Source of the DNA: Lobulomyces angularis
Lineage: Eukaryota; Chytridiomycota; Chytridiomycetes; Lobulomycetales; Lobulomycetaceae
Direction: 5' to 3'
Assembly (NCBI GenBank): GCA_027604685.1
Contig: JADHYX010000058.1
Coordinates: forward strand, 1 to 64,000
DNA length: 64,000 nucleotides
Positions 1 to 9,868 of this stretch are shown piece by piece. The notes beneath the pieces were generated by a model. It was not told the DNA's origin. It was given only the letters and a program-made list of their open reading frames with translations, and did no database searches. The position numbers and the translations under genes were made by a program. Numbering within the stretch: position 1 is the first letter of the stretch; every line of letters starts with the position of its first letter.

Positions 1-858
1 TTTCCAAGTATTGAGGATGCTACAGCGTATTGTAGAACGAATCAAAATGATAACTGCTGTAAATCAGATGCATTAGGAGGTTCTATAACTGATATAGAGG
101 CATTGTTACCAGGGTCAGTTATTATCAGCATTGAAACAGGCACAACCAGTGTCACTTCACCAACAGTGGTCAAAGTTTTTACAACGGGACCTTCTTTAAC
201 TCCATCATCGTTACCTGGAAATGTATCAGGTGCACCAGTGGATGGAAGTATTGCAACAAGTGAAAATGCCTTCACTACACCAGGTATATAAATTAAAATT
301 TTATTGATTTACAAAAAAAAAAAAAAAAAAAGTTATTATTGGAATTGCATTTGCAGCATTTATTTTTGTTTGTTCCATCTTCTTATTTTGCAAGTTATTA
401 AGCAGAAGAAGAAAGGATGTTAAACAAAGCAGAATTAATCAAAGTAAAATAAACACTTCTTCAATTGAAGGTTCCAGAAATGAAATGTCTCCAATTCCAC
501 CTGCAGATAACATTCCCCAGATGCCAGTGGCTGACACAATGCAAGCAATTTATAATTACGTACCAAATTTAAGTGATGAGATTTATCTTTATATTGGAGA
601 TCCAATTATTGTGAAAAAGTAAATTTTTTTTAATATAAAATGAGTGTTTAATATATTTTTTCTTTTAGTAAATTTGATGACGGTTGGGCATTAGGATATA
701 ATATGACGACAAAGCAGGAGGGAAGTTTTCCATTGGCATGTGTTGGACCATTTAATGATGGGCAGCGGGGAAATGGGCCTGATCCTAGACTATCTTCCAG
801 AGTTTCTTCAATCTTTTCTCCCAGTGAGACTGGTGATTTGAAGAATATGTACCATTAA
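1..858 (+). CDS. Membrane protein with C-terminal SH3 domain (5' partial)
   Basis: The N-terminus lies outside the window. Exons 1-283, 333-618 and 669-858 join in phase; the introns are 49 and 50 nt. The visible protein starts with a Cys-containing, Ser/Thr/Pro-rich stretch typical of a wall-exposed ectodomain. One hydrophobic helix follows (VIIGIAFAAFIFVCSIFLF), then a basic stop-transfer segment (SRRRK). The C-terminal SH3 domain shows the AIYNYVPNLSDEIYLYIGD start, the conserved GWALGYN core, and GSFPLACVGPF in place of the usual G-x-FP-x-NYV end. Fungal single-pass SH3 proteins of this layout (Fus1-like in architecture) act at sites of polarity or cell fusion, but that role is only an inference here. 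The family call rests on domain order, not on full-length similarity. Confidence 0.8.
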
Positions 859-1049
859 ATTCCCCAAAAAAAAAATTAATAAATGTAAAAACTTTAGAAA
901 AAAATTTATTTTTAAATTGGAATATAATTTTTTTTTTTAAATTAAGTAAAAAATAAAATAAAATAAAATAGATCAAAAAAAAATTATATAATATGAATTA
1001 AATAAAAATTTTTTTTTAATTTTTAAAAAAAAAAAAAAATTTTTATTTT
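859..1049. other. AT-rich intergenic / 3' UTR
   Basis: Long A and T runs follow the SH3 gene stop codon. No coding or RNA signal was seen. Confidence 0.5.
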
Positions 1050-1790
1050 GATGGAAGTTCAATTGTGGTACTCCTATTTGAAGAGGCTTCTTCCAAGTTG
1101 AAGTTGGTTTAACACTTTCTGCAACATCCAGTTCGTTACACCTTTTTGAGGTGCTGCCAACGATCTGATTTTTAATATCAATAAATTGCGGTACTCTTAT
1201 TTGGAATGGCTAACTTGCCGAAGCTGATTTAGCACTTTCTGCAGCATCAGGTGCGTTACATCTTTTTGAAGTACTGCAAAGTGATTCGTATTGTAAATCT
1301 TTAATATCTGTCGCCGATTTGACTTTTTTTTTTTCCAAGTGATTTTCTAGTAAAACCTCTTCTCAAACTTTCCTATTCAGCAAATTTTAAATTTTCATCT
1401 GAAATTTGAATGTTACTCTAATTTTTACACTGAAAATTGTAGATCTTCATCTTACTAATACTGGAATAACCATTTCCCATCGCTGCATAGTCTCTCTTTT
1501 CATTTTTGCACTTAATGTTTTCAGGTAATTGTAATTCACTAATGCGGTAATTAAATTGGTTTTTAAGACCTTAGTTAAAACTAGTCAAAGCATCTAAGTC
1601 ATCAACAGGGTGAAGGAGAAATTTTGTAACCAATAAAAAACCTTCTCTTTTTCTTTCTTGAGGTAGTATAGACTTTCAGCCTGGGAAGGTAATGTTCATA
1701 AGGGATCTTGCATAATTATTTTGCTTCAGTTAACAATCCAAATGTTTCTCATTCTCTAAAAGTAATAAAAAAGTTTTTTTAAAAAAATGT
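1050..1790 (-). pseudogene. Decayed repeat-containing reading frame, no family recognised
   Basis: On the minus strand this stretch reads as protein-like sequence interrupted by several in-frame stops and at least one frameshift in an A homopolymer. Its 3' part carries two diverged copies of a unit of about 38-40 codons with the core STSKRCN-xx-D-xAES-xK and an ending QI-x-VPQ; they sit at about 1060-1155 and 1180-1275. Upstream it reads VTKFLLHPVDDLDALTSFN, a stop, then GLKNQFNYRISELQLPENI. The codon-like conservation between the two copies suggests past coding. I do not recognise the family; a mobile-element accessory gene is possible given the neighbours. Direct function is very unlikely. 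Confidence 0.45.
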
Positions 1791-1998
1791 AAAAAGTAAA
1801 CTTTCATTTACATTTAAAACTTCATTGATTAGAGATTTTGAAAATAGGTGATATGTTTGGGACAGTTGTCCTGAAATTTTCTTTCTAAAATACACTTTGT
1901 GAAAACTCGAAAATGTCATTCTTTGTGTTTGGTATAAAATGTCCTTTCACCAATGAAAAACCCAGGGTTAAATGTTCACAGTTACAGATAACAAAATG

Positions 1999-2118
1999 TC
2001 AAACCAAAATTTTTTCGGAGAAATAGCTGTGGAAATGGAAAAAGAAAGGTCCTACGGCGATTCGAACGCCGGCAGCAGCAGTCAAAGTGCTGAATCCTAA
2101 CCACTAGATCATAGGACC
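1999..2118. repeat. Duplicated block, copy 1 (contains tRNA-Gln)
   Basis: About 50 bp upstream of the tRNA (on the + strand) plus the whole tRNA match 5551-5669, with a few changes and small indels. The similarity ends at the tRNA 5' end (2118). Confidence 0.8.
2048..2118 (-). tRNA. tRNA-Gln (anticodon TTG)
   Basis: The 71-nt minus-strand sequence folds as a cloverleaf. The acceptor stem is GGTCCTA / TAGGACC. The short D stem is ATC / GAT around TAGTGGTTAG. The anticodon stem is CAGCA / TGCTG with loop CTTTGAC, giving anticodon TTG. The variable loop has 4 nt and the T arm is CGGCG-TTCGAAT-CGCCG. There is no intron. It decodes CAA as glutamine. A second identical tRNA lies at 5599-5669. Confidence 0.93.
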
Positions 2119-2379
2119 GTTATGCCACTAAAGGCTTTATGATATTTGTTTATTATTTATTTATTAGTTTTAGCAAAACTTAAAAGTCGTTAAACAATAA
2201 TCTTTAGATTTCTTTACAACGACTTAAATTATTAACTTAGTAATTCTTTTAATTAAAAAAAGACTATTGTAGAATTTTTGATTCATACTGGATAACTTTT
2301 CCCCAACCTTTCATAATCTTGTATTAAAAACACCAACAGATTCTTTAGAAAAATGGGTTATTATCAAGCAAATTTAACC

Positions 2380-3570
2380 CATTTGAAACTAGCCGAATGC
2401 TTTATTGCAAATAACTTGCCTTATTCTTTGACTGATGACTCTTCATTTAGATCCTTTTTAAAATGTTTTAATTTTTCAGTATGAACCTCCTTCCAGACAT
2501 AAACTTACAAGTTTGGTAATCCCAGCTATTGTTTTCGCAAGTAATAGATTCCGAAGGGAAAAATTAAAAGAAATTAAATTTCCTACTCTAGTTTTTGACT
2601 CTTGGAATAATAGAAAAAAACACCGATAACAGAGATAATATTCTCACAACAGTATATTTAGGTTGTTAATATTAGGGTATAGGATATATATCCCAATAGA
2701 TTCTGCGTTACACAACTTATGAATTATGCCTAGCTCATCCTCATTATTTATCATATACTTCATTATGTGGATTTACGTTAGTTAAAGATGATTAGGAATT
2801 TAAGATTGATTTGATAGATCAGTCAGGTTTTAATCATACATCAGATAATTTGATGCCAGATGTATTGGAGTATACGGTAACGCTGGAGTTGAAATGGATA
2901 AGGTTTCATTAAAAGATATTATTCGTATAATAATATTTTTATTCAATTCACAAATAAAGATGTTGTTGGCTTGTTGAACAGATAATGCTGCAATTATAAC
3001 TTCACTTAGGTCAAAATTTTGGGCAGCAAATAATAATGTTGTACATGCAATGCGTTCTCCATAAATTAAATAATTTAGTAAAGAATATTGCCAAATATGA
3101 AAGCGGAAACGAAATTGTAAAAAAATCTTTAAAAATTTCAATTTTTTCTAGGAAGAGTCATTATTTGGTGACTTCCTTTGATCAAATACGGCAATTAATG
3201 AGATTGATCATTATTTATCACAGTATGCAGAACTAAATGGTTTTCTATTTATTGTGTGTTGGTTGGAGTTAACTCCTTTAAAAATGTTTTTCAACAGTTG
3301 TTTGACTCTACAAATAATGCCAAAATCGAGGAGAAAATTGTCATAATGTTAAATGACAAAATTTTTTTTCTCCAGTTGGACTGTTATCGAATTGCTAAGA
3401 CATGTTGTAGATGTTATTGGTAGATTGGAGAGTAGAAATTCTAATATAGGAGATGCTTTGATGGAATTCTTATGCATTAGATATAAACTAGTCTCTGTTG
3501 AGAATGTAGGCAATATTTTTTGATAAAAAATGCTTGGCATGTTTTTTCTCAAAGGTCCACTGTGCTCTGG
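2380..3570 (+). pseudogene. hAT-like (DUF659/hAT dimerisation type) transposase relic
   Basis: Pieces of a hAT-type transposase appear in order on the plus strand, broken by stops and frameshifts. Near 2390-2500 it reads CFIANNLPYSLTDDSSFRSF and then YEPPSRHKL, the usual N-terminal segment of these proteins. Near 2985-3100 it reads TDNA, then CVLHKLNNLVKNIAKYES, matching the conserved Cys-x-x-His-xLN block. Near 3370-3500 it reads LLRHVVDVIGRLESRN, then GDALMEFLCIRYKL. No frame is open long enough to code for an enzyme. I could not identify terminal inverted repeats or target duplications by eye. The element lies between two copies of a tRNA-Gln block, which may be coincidence. Confidence 0.68.
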
Positions 3571-4450
3571 AAATCAACAAAGGTAAAAGGATCTACAGGT
3601 TGATTTTTTTCAGGGAGAGTTACTTCTTTAATTGACAACATCTGAATTTTCTAATTAAAGAAATAATTTTGTAGATAAAGTTTATAAATAGGTTCCCAAA
3701 AAGGTATACGGGTACTTTCTTTTGACAGAGTCTCCAAAACACAAATTTTAAATAACATAATAATTATAGAATACTTGTTGGTAAAAAGTAGTAATTGATC
3801 TTTAAATTCAAGTAATAACATTTCTACTACGCAGCAACCATTGTGAAAAAAGTTTTTCAATCAAGTTGAGTTTGAAAAAATTTTTTAGTAGAGGTGTTAT
3901 TTTTTTATTTTTCATTATTGATTTTTTATGTATTTTTGGACGACTTTTTATACTTCTTTTTTAATGGATTACTCAAACAGTTAAATCCTTCTTTCTCTAA
4001 AACAAACATTTTTTTTTCTTTCTCACAAAATTTACGCTGATCCAATACGCCATGCCACGATGGCTCCTTCTTTTCATGCTTCACTCTTATTATTCTCAAA
4101 GTCTTTAAAAAAACTCTCAAAAAGTCCAAAATTTAATAGTCAAAAAAGTCTGACTGTTATATAAAAAAAATACTAATAATATAAAAAACTAATAATATAA
4201 ATAAAAATGATAAACCTTCTTACCTGTTTACATCCTAATAAAAGTCCAAATCATTTTTTCACTTCTAATAAGTATTCTTAAATTTGTTAAAATTAATACT
4301 ACCTTTTTTACTTTTTTTGTTGACATTTTCAAAGTTAAAATTTTTTTTTCTTTGATATAATGCATTTACTAGATTATAAAAAAGTAATTTTCAAGGTTTA
4401 AATGACCATATATTTTTTTAAAAGACAACTGTTAAAGTTTCCATTTTAAT
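3571..4450. other. AT-rich intergenic stretch
   Basis: Only short, unsupported frames and A/T runs are seen. The first part may be the decayed 3' end of the hAT-like relic. Confidence 0.4.
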
Positions 4451-4481
4451 ATTTCATTACTTTTTTTGAGAATTAAAAGTA

Positions 4482-4727
4482 ATGCATTTGTCTTGCCAGA
4501 TTTCTGGTTCACAAACCCTATTGTTGGAGACTTGGAGTATTGCTGGTAAAACACTGGAAACAAAGGAATTTTTAATACTTAAGGATGAAGATCCCACTTG
4601 CAAGAAGTTTTGGAGATTTCTGGACGTTAGGCTTATCCAACCTCTAAACGAAGTGCTACCACAGAAGGCTTTAGCAAGCACTTCAGGAAATTTTCTTGTT
4701 ATCTCTTATATAAAGGTAGTATTGTAA
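4482..4727 (+). other. Short open frame of unknown status
   Basis: An open frame of 81 codons encodes a mixed, protein-like sequence with segments such as WSIAGKTLETKEFLILKDED. The opposite strand is also open over much of it, so the coding strand is uncertain. I recognise no family. It may be a fragment of a decayed gene in this gene-poor region. Confidence 0.2.
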
Positions 4728-4735
4728 AGGTACTA

Positions 4736-5338
4736 ATAATACTATGTAATTAATTCAAATTTATAAATAATTTTTCAGTAATTTTTATCATCATTTTTAT
4801 TTGCACCGAATGCATTTGCTGCCTACCTTCCACCTTAAACTAACGAGGTTTGTTCTCGCTGTACACGTTCAATTGGTAATACTATTATGGATTCAAAGCA
4901 AAAAAAATTTTTGGAACAAAGAGCTCTGAAAAAGGAGTTTTTGAAGGCTTTCTAAAGAGTTTGACTTCTATTGGCCCTTAAACGTGGCAGCTCTAAAGGT
5001 AAACAATTAATGAATTTGATAATCTTTCTATTTTCACAGAAAACGATGGTGTAACTGAGAAATACTTATTTGAAAAGAGAATCAAGTTTGTAATAAAAAA
5101 ATTTCTTCTTAACAAACCATCTCTAAAGATCTGATGGCATAACATTAACAATAGGTAGTTGAAAAGTGCTCCTGAAAAGGAGGTTTTTTTTTCGATTTAA
5201 TGTAGGTAATCCAGAATGAAGTAGCTTAACACAGACTGAGAGCTAATGTATTATAAATAGACGATAGAAGGATAATTCAGTAATATAGTGTATCAACGTA
5301 ATTTAGTATATAATAATGCACTACTAAAATGCATAATA
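4736..5338. other. Intergenic stretch, no feature seen
   Basis: AT-rich sequence with broken frames. Nothing supportable was found. Confidence 0.4.
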
Positions 5339-5349
5339 TAATTCAGTAT

Positions 5350-5426
5350 ATAATTCAGTAATATAATTCAGTAATATAATTCAGTAATATAATTCAGTAA
5401 TATAATTCAGTAATATAATTCAGTAT
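5350..5426. repeat. 13-bp tandem repeat (aattcagtaatat), about six copies
   Basis: Near-perfect head-to-tail copies of a 13-bp unit run from about 5352, with degenerate related words (attcagtata, atttagtata) just upstream to about 5275. It looks like a minisatellite. Confidence 0.85.
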
Positions 5427-5550
5427 TTTTGGAAATATATAAAGTAGTTATAAAAGAAAATGAATAGCGCAAAAAGAATACTCGGATTTCACTAATTTAA
5501 TTAAATAATTTTTTTAGTCAATATAATATGATAATAGAATTTACTGCATA

Positions 5551-5669
5551 TCAAACCAAAATATGCGGAGAAATAGCTGCGGAAAAATGGAAAAAAAAGG
5601 TCCTACGGCGATTCGAACGCCGGCAGCAGCAGTCAAAGTGCTGAATCCTAACCACTAGATCATAGGACC
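5551..5669. repeat. Duplicated block, copy 2 (contains tRNA-Gln)
   Basis: It matches 1999-2118: the shared flank (caaaccaaaat ... ggagaaatagctg) and the full tRNA are conserved. Outside the block the sequences differ. Confidence 0.8.
5599..5669 (-). tRNA. tRNA-Gln (anticodon TTG), second copy
   Basis: It has the same 71-nt cloverleaf as the copy at 2048-2118, with identical arms and anticodon TTG. Perfect identity of the tRNA with a slightly diverged flank suggests selection or gene conversion on the tRNA. Confidence 0.93.
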
Positions 5670-5772
5670 TGTTGAAAAATAATCTTGTGTAACCGTATTG
5701 ACAAAGTCTTTTTAACGGAGTATTGATTTTATGTAAAAACCCTAGTAATTCAATTTAACTGAATGCAAATTA

Positions 5773-5816
5773 CAGCATTTTAAAGTGCTGAATTCTAACT
5801 ACTAGATCAAAGGACC
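5773..5816 (-). pseudogene. 5'-half relic of tRNA-Gln
   Basis: This stretch resembles the first 43 nt of the neighbouring tRNA-Gln: 5' acceptor strand, D arm and anticodon stem. It carries several substitutions, an enlarged anticodon loop, and no T arm or 3' acceptor strand. It cannot form a tRNA. Confidence 0.75.
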
Positions 5817-6278
5817 ATTCGAGATGTTACAAATTTTATGATATTAATTTGGTAAAGTAGACTGGATCAAAATTAAACTTCCTAACTGTACCAAGTTTAA
5901 AATTTAGCTGGAAAGGTCCTTCCAAATCATCTTGTAGCTCTACATCCTTTAAACATTAACACATATAGGTCCTCACAATTATAAGTATCAATAAGTCTTT
6001 AACTACAAAACTCATGTGAAAAAAGTAATTTGAACAGGTTGCCAATGATGCACCACTGAATTTGAAAACTTGGTTTTTTGTTAAGTATCTTATAATTTCT
6101 TTTTTTTTTTCTTCTTTTTCTCTCTGCTTATTTCTTTTTAATTATTTGAACATGGAAAGTTACAACTTTAACAAAGAAGAACGCTGTTTTTATTTCATGA
6201 ACAATTTTATAAATTTACAATAAATAAAAACACATATTTATAAAAAATAATATCTCTTTTTAAAAAAAATTAAATATT
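5817..6278. other. Intergenic stretch, no feature seen
   Basis: AT-rich sequence containing the presumed 3' flank of the SulP gene. No coding or RNA signal was seen. Confidence 0.4.
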
Positions 6279-9200
6279 TTAACCTCCATAATAATCAATG
6301 TCATCTAAAGCATCATTTTCATCATTTTTAAATGGACTTCCTGGACCATTTACAACCAAAAATGTTGAATTTAAATTTTTTTTTCCAAGGTATAAATTTT
6401 CCTTCGGTACAGAGTGACTGGTGCCACTTGGACTATTTCGTTTAATAAAAGAGCTACTTAAGGAATTCTCCTTGTTGTAGGATTGCCTTTTTATACTTCC
6501 AATGCTTGTTCCATTTAAATCAGTAAACTCTTCTTCTCTTGTACCATTTTTTTTACTAGCAATACTAATTTCTTCAAAGACGGTATTATGTGGTAAATTA
6601 CTTATCCCGAAGTATGACAAGGCATATTTTATTTTACTAAAAAACCTCTCCTCCCCCACCACTTTGTATAAACCTGAGCAAACAAAATTTTGTAAACAAG
6701 AGTCCCTCAATTTAACAAAGCACACTGCAATATTCCGTGCACAAAATGATTCTACAATTTCCAGCAAAGTTTGCGTAGCACTAAAAAGATAAAAATACAG
6801 AAAAAATAAATAAATATATATAAATTTTTTTTATTAATTTAATTTTTTTATTCAAAAAGAATAAGGTAATTTTTTTTTTTTTTTTTCTAGCACCTCGCAT
6901 CAATTTCGGTCATACCATGTACTTCAAAAATAATAAAACAAAGTTCTTGTTCTCTTGCAAAAGAAACATATGAATCCTCAAAGTAGCTTTCACCATTTTC
7001 CTGTTGTCTATGTTGAAAGTTTATATTTTCTTCTTCATTAAAAGCTAAACCAGGATGAACTCCCAAAGCACCAAACTTTTCCACTCTTAAAAAAAATTAA
7101 TTAAAGAAGAAACTATTATTTAAATCTACAATACCTTTTTAATCGTTCTTTTAGCATAGTAGAATTTCCAAAATATAAGCCTTCTTCAATTCTTATAATA
7201 ATAACACCGGGAATTTTTAAAACTGATTTATCTTTAATCGATCTAAACTTTTGTTTTGGTTTTTTGGTAACTGGATCGTAAATATTGATCCTTCCCAAAA
7301 TATCAATTCTCGTCTTTGTAGTATGTTTAACCACCAGTAATAAACTAATACCGACTGATAGTAAGGTTCCAAACTATCAAATTTATTAGCTATAAATATA
7401 TTTTAATGTGTTTTTTTTTTTTTTTTATACTTCTATTGAAATAAAAATTGTTGATATAAATGTTAATAATAGTAATCCCATATCATTCCTTAAAATTGAA
7501 AATTTAAAAAAAAAAAAAAAAATTCTAATGTCAATACCATGCTCTTAATCTTAAAATAAATAAAAAGTCATGTACTTCAATTAAATTTAATGCAGCAACA
7601 ACTATAATACTCGAGCAACAAGCTGAATTAATGGTATTTAATTAAAAATAGTTTCCAAAAAACAAAATATATTATACCTCTAGGCAAGTAGTAGAATAAG
7701 GGTAAAAGAAATAAAGTGGTGGTTAAGACAAATATGCCGGAAATTAAACCGCTTAATTGAGTTTTTGCTCCACTTGCATCGTTAACGGCACTCCTACCTA
7801 AGCTACCAAATGCAGGCCAACCTGCCCATGTATTAATAAAAAATAAAAAATTACTTCAAAATTTTTTTTTTTCCTTTAATGTTTACCTCCAAAAATAGAT
7901 CCAAAAATGTTAGCAACTCCAAAAGCAACTAATTCTCGATTTGGTGAAATGGAATAATTATGAGATGATGCATAAGTCTTGGCCACAACAATTGATTCAA
8001 CAAATCCAATCACCGATATTAAAACTGATGATAAAAAAAAGGAATTAATGCGACTTAAAGTCATTCCTTCTGGAATTCTTGGTGATATTAACCCTCCTTT
8101 AATATCCTTTAAAACGGAAACACCTATTTTTATTAAAAAAGATCATTTTTTAAGATAAAAAAAAAAAAAAAAAATTATATTTTATACCTAATTCATCCCA
8201 CCTGAAAAAATAGGAAAGAAAGGTGCAGGAAATTACAAGAATTAGTATTTCAGGTATAAATTGAAGTTTATAATATCTTGTAAAAAAAAATAAAAAAATA
8301 AATATTTAAAAAAAAATATGTAATACTTGGCGGAATATTTTGCTTTTATAAATCGTACTCCTAAACAAAACCAAATACTAAAAAGACTAATCATAGCTGT
8401 GAGAAAATGAGCCTAAAATTTTTTTTTAAAAAATAAAAGAATATTTATTTCAAAGAACCTTTGGTAAATTGGAAAAAATTTGAAGCAATGTTTCAATAGG
8501 AGAAGGCTCAACTTGAGATTCATTAACTGGAATACCCAAAAGTGTATTTCCCATATCAATAACTACTACACCGGCCACTGCTGTAACAAATCCTCTCAAC
8601 AATGCTCTACTCAAAACTGAATCGAGAAATCCCAATCTGAAAAATCCCAATAAAAATGTTATGATACCAACCATCAGTGCAATCAAATTTGCAATAGCAA
8701 TGGATTCAGCCACCTTTAAAGAAAAAAAAATAAATTACAAGGAAGTGTAAGAAAATTTTGGTTTACTGAAGAACCAGAAGGAAACTGATTACGTTGAAAA
8801 TCACGTATCGCAGCACCAATTAGTATTGATACTAGGGCCTCAGGACCAACAGCCAGTTGTCTTAAAGAAATTTATTAATTGGAATGCAAAAATTGCAGTT
8901 ACCTTGAAGTTCCAAGTAAAGAGTACAATATTAAGGGAACGAAACAAGTATAAAGTCCATAAACTGGAGGAATTTTCACTAAAGCTTGGGCATAAGATAA
9001 CGCTAAAATTTAAAAAGTTGGCTGTTAAAAAAATTCTTTTTTCTTTTTAAAAAATAACCTTGTGGAATTAATAAAGTAGCAACAGTTAATCCAGCGGTTA
9101 TATCATTTGGTAAATCAGCAGAGTTATACTTTGGTAACTAATATGAAATTTTTTTTTTTGAATATGTCAATAAAACTTTTCTTTTTTTTACCCATCCGAG

Positions 9201-9441
9201 TACAGGTATATAATATTTTAATTTGTTTTTAAAACTTGTTTCTTTAAAATAATAAAAAAAAAAAAGGTGTCATCAATTTTTTTCTCCTGTGAGTTTTAAA
9301 AAAACAAAAAAAAAAAATTCTACCTAATGGAGTATTATTACTCCTTAATAATGGGCTACTGAGCGCATCATCATTCGTTTCATTCGTTTCATTAGTTTCT
9401 GTTGTCATAGTATCGTCTATGAGTATCGAAAACTTTGACAT
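6279..9441 (-). CDS. SulP/SLC26-family anion (sulfate-type) transporter with STAS domain
   Basis: Fifteen exons (9441-9324, 9241-9192, 9137-9059, 9002-8903, 8860-8767, 8713-8459, 8412-8327, 8276-8188, 8123-7887, 7821-7678, 7622-7538, 7488-7431, 7373-7135, 7085-6894, 6780-6279) join in phase to 775 residues. The N-terminal membrane part shows SulP signatures: YYIPVLGW-LPKYN, DLPNDITAGLTVATLLIPQ, ALSYAQALVKIPPVYGLYT, QLAVGPEALVS, GFVESIVVAKTYA and SPNRELVAFGVANIFGS. The STAS part (about 505-655) contains IIRIEEGLYFGN, FIIFEVHGMTEIDASA and the following helix. An extra acidic, Ser/Asn-rich tail of about 110 residues follows. Members move sulfate or other anions across the plasma membrane or vacuole; the substrate cannot be told from sequence. 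The length matches the family. Confidence 0.93.
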
Positions 9442-9868
9442 CTCTAGGTTATTTCTAACAAAATAAAAAAAAAAATCCTAACTTATATTTTTTCTTTTTG
9501 GAAGAATTATTTTTAATTGTTATTGCTAAAGGATTTTCTACAAAGATAAAAAAAAAAAAAAAAAAAAATTTTAAGATCTAATGTTTTTTTAATAAAAAAT
9601 TTTTTCAAGAAAGTTACAAAAAACGATGAACCATAAAAGTTTGCTTCTATTAAAAAAAATTTAATTACCGGAAGATTTAATTACAAAAATAGAAAAATTA
9701 TTATCATTTTGTATGAAAAGGAAAAAAAAGGAAGGAAAAAAAAATTTCTATTTGAATCAAATTAATTAGTGAAGTCACGCTAAAAAATTAAAATTTATTT
9801 ATATACAATTGATAATTTTATTAAGTGCTTATTTTTTATTAGTTTTTTCTTTTCATCAATCAATAGGT
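9442..9868. other. Spacer between Rap1 3' end and SulP start
   Basis: Homopolymer-rich sequence, presumably the Rap1 3' UTR and the SulP promoter. No motif was recognised. Confidence 0.4.

Noticed and set aside
1050..1790. Stop-codon reassignment (TAG as Gln) to rescue the broken frame
   Set aside because: The giant gene and NTH1 end at TAG, and no other gene needs TAG read-through. Decay explains the stops better.
2700..3560. Small intact genes in the frames of the 2.8-3.6 kb region
   Set aside because: The pieces line up in order with hAT-type transposase blocks across different frames, so they are fragments of one relic.
4457..4681. Minus-strand frame of 74 codons opposite 4482-4727
   Set aside because: Neither strand has family similarity or intron context. 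I list only the plus frame, with low confidence.
9795..9868. Extension of Rap1 C-terminus to a stop near 9795
   Set aside because: That frame runs through an intron. Splicing 9894-9945 out leads to RFLQLQKK and a stop at 9869, matching a normal RCT end.
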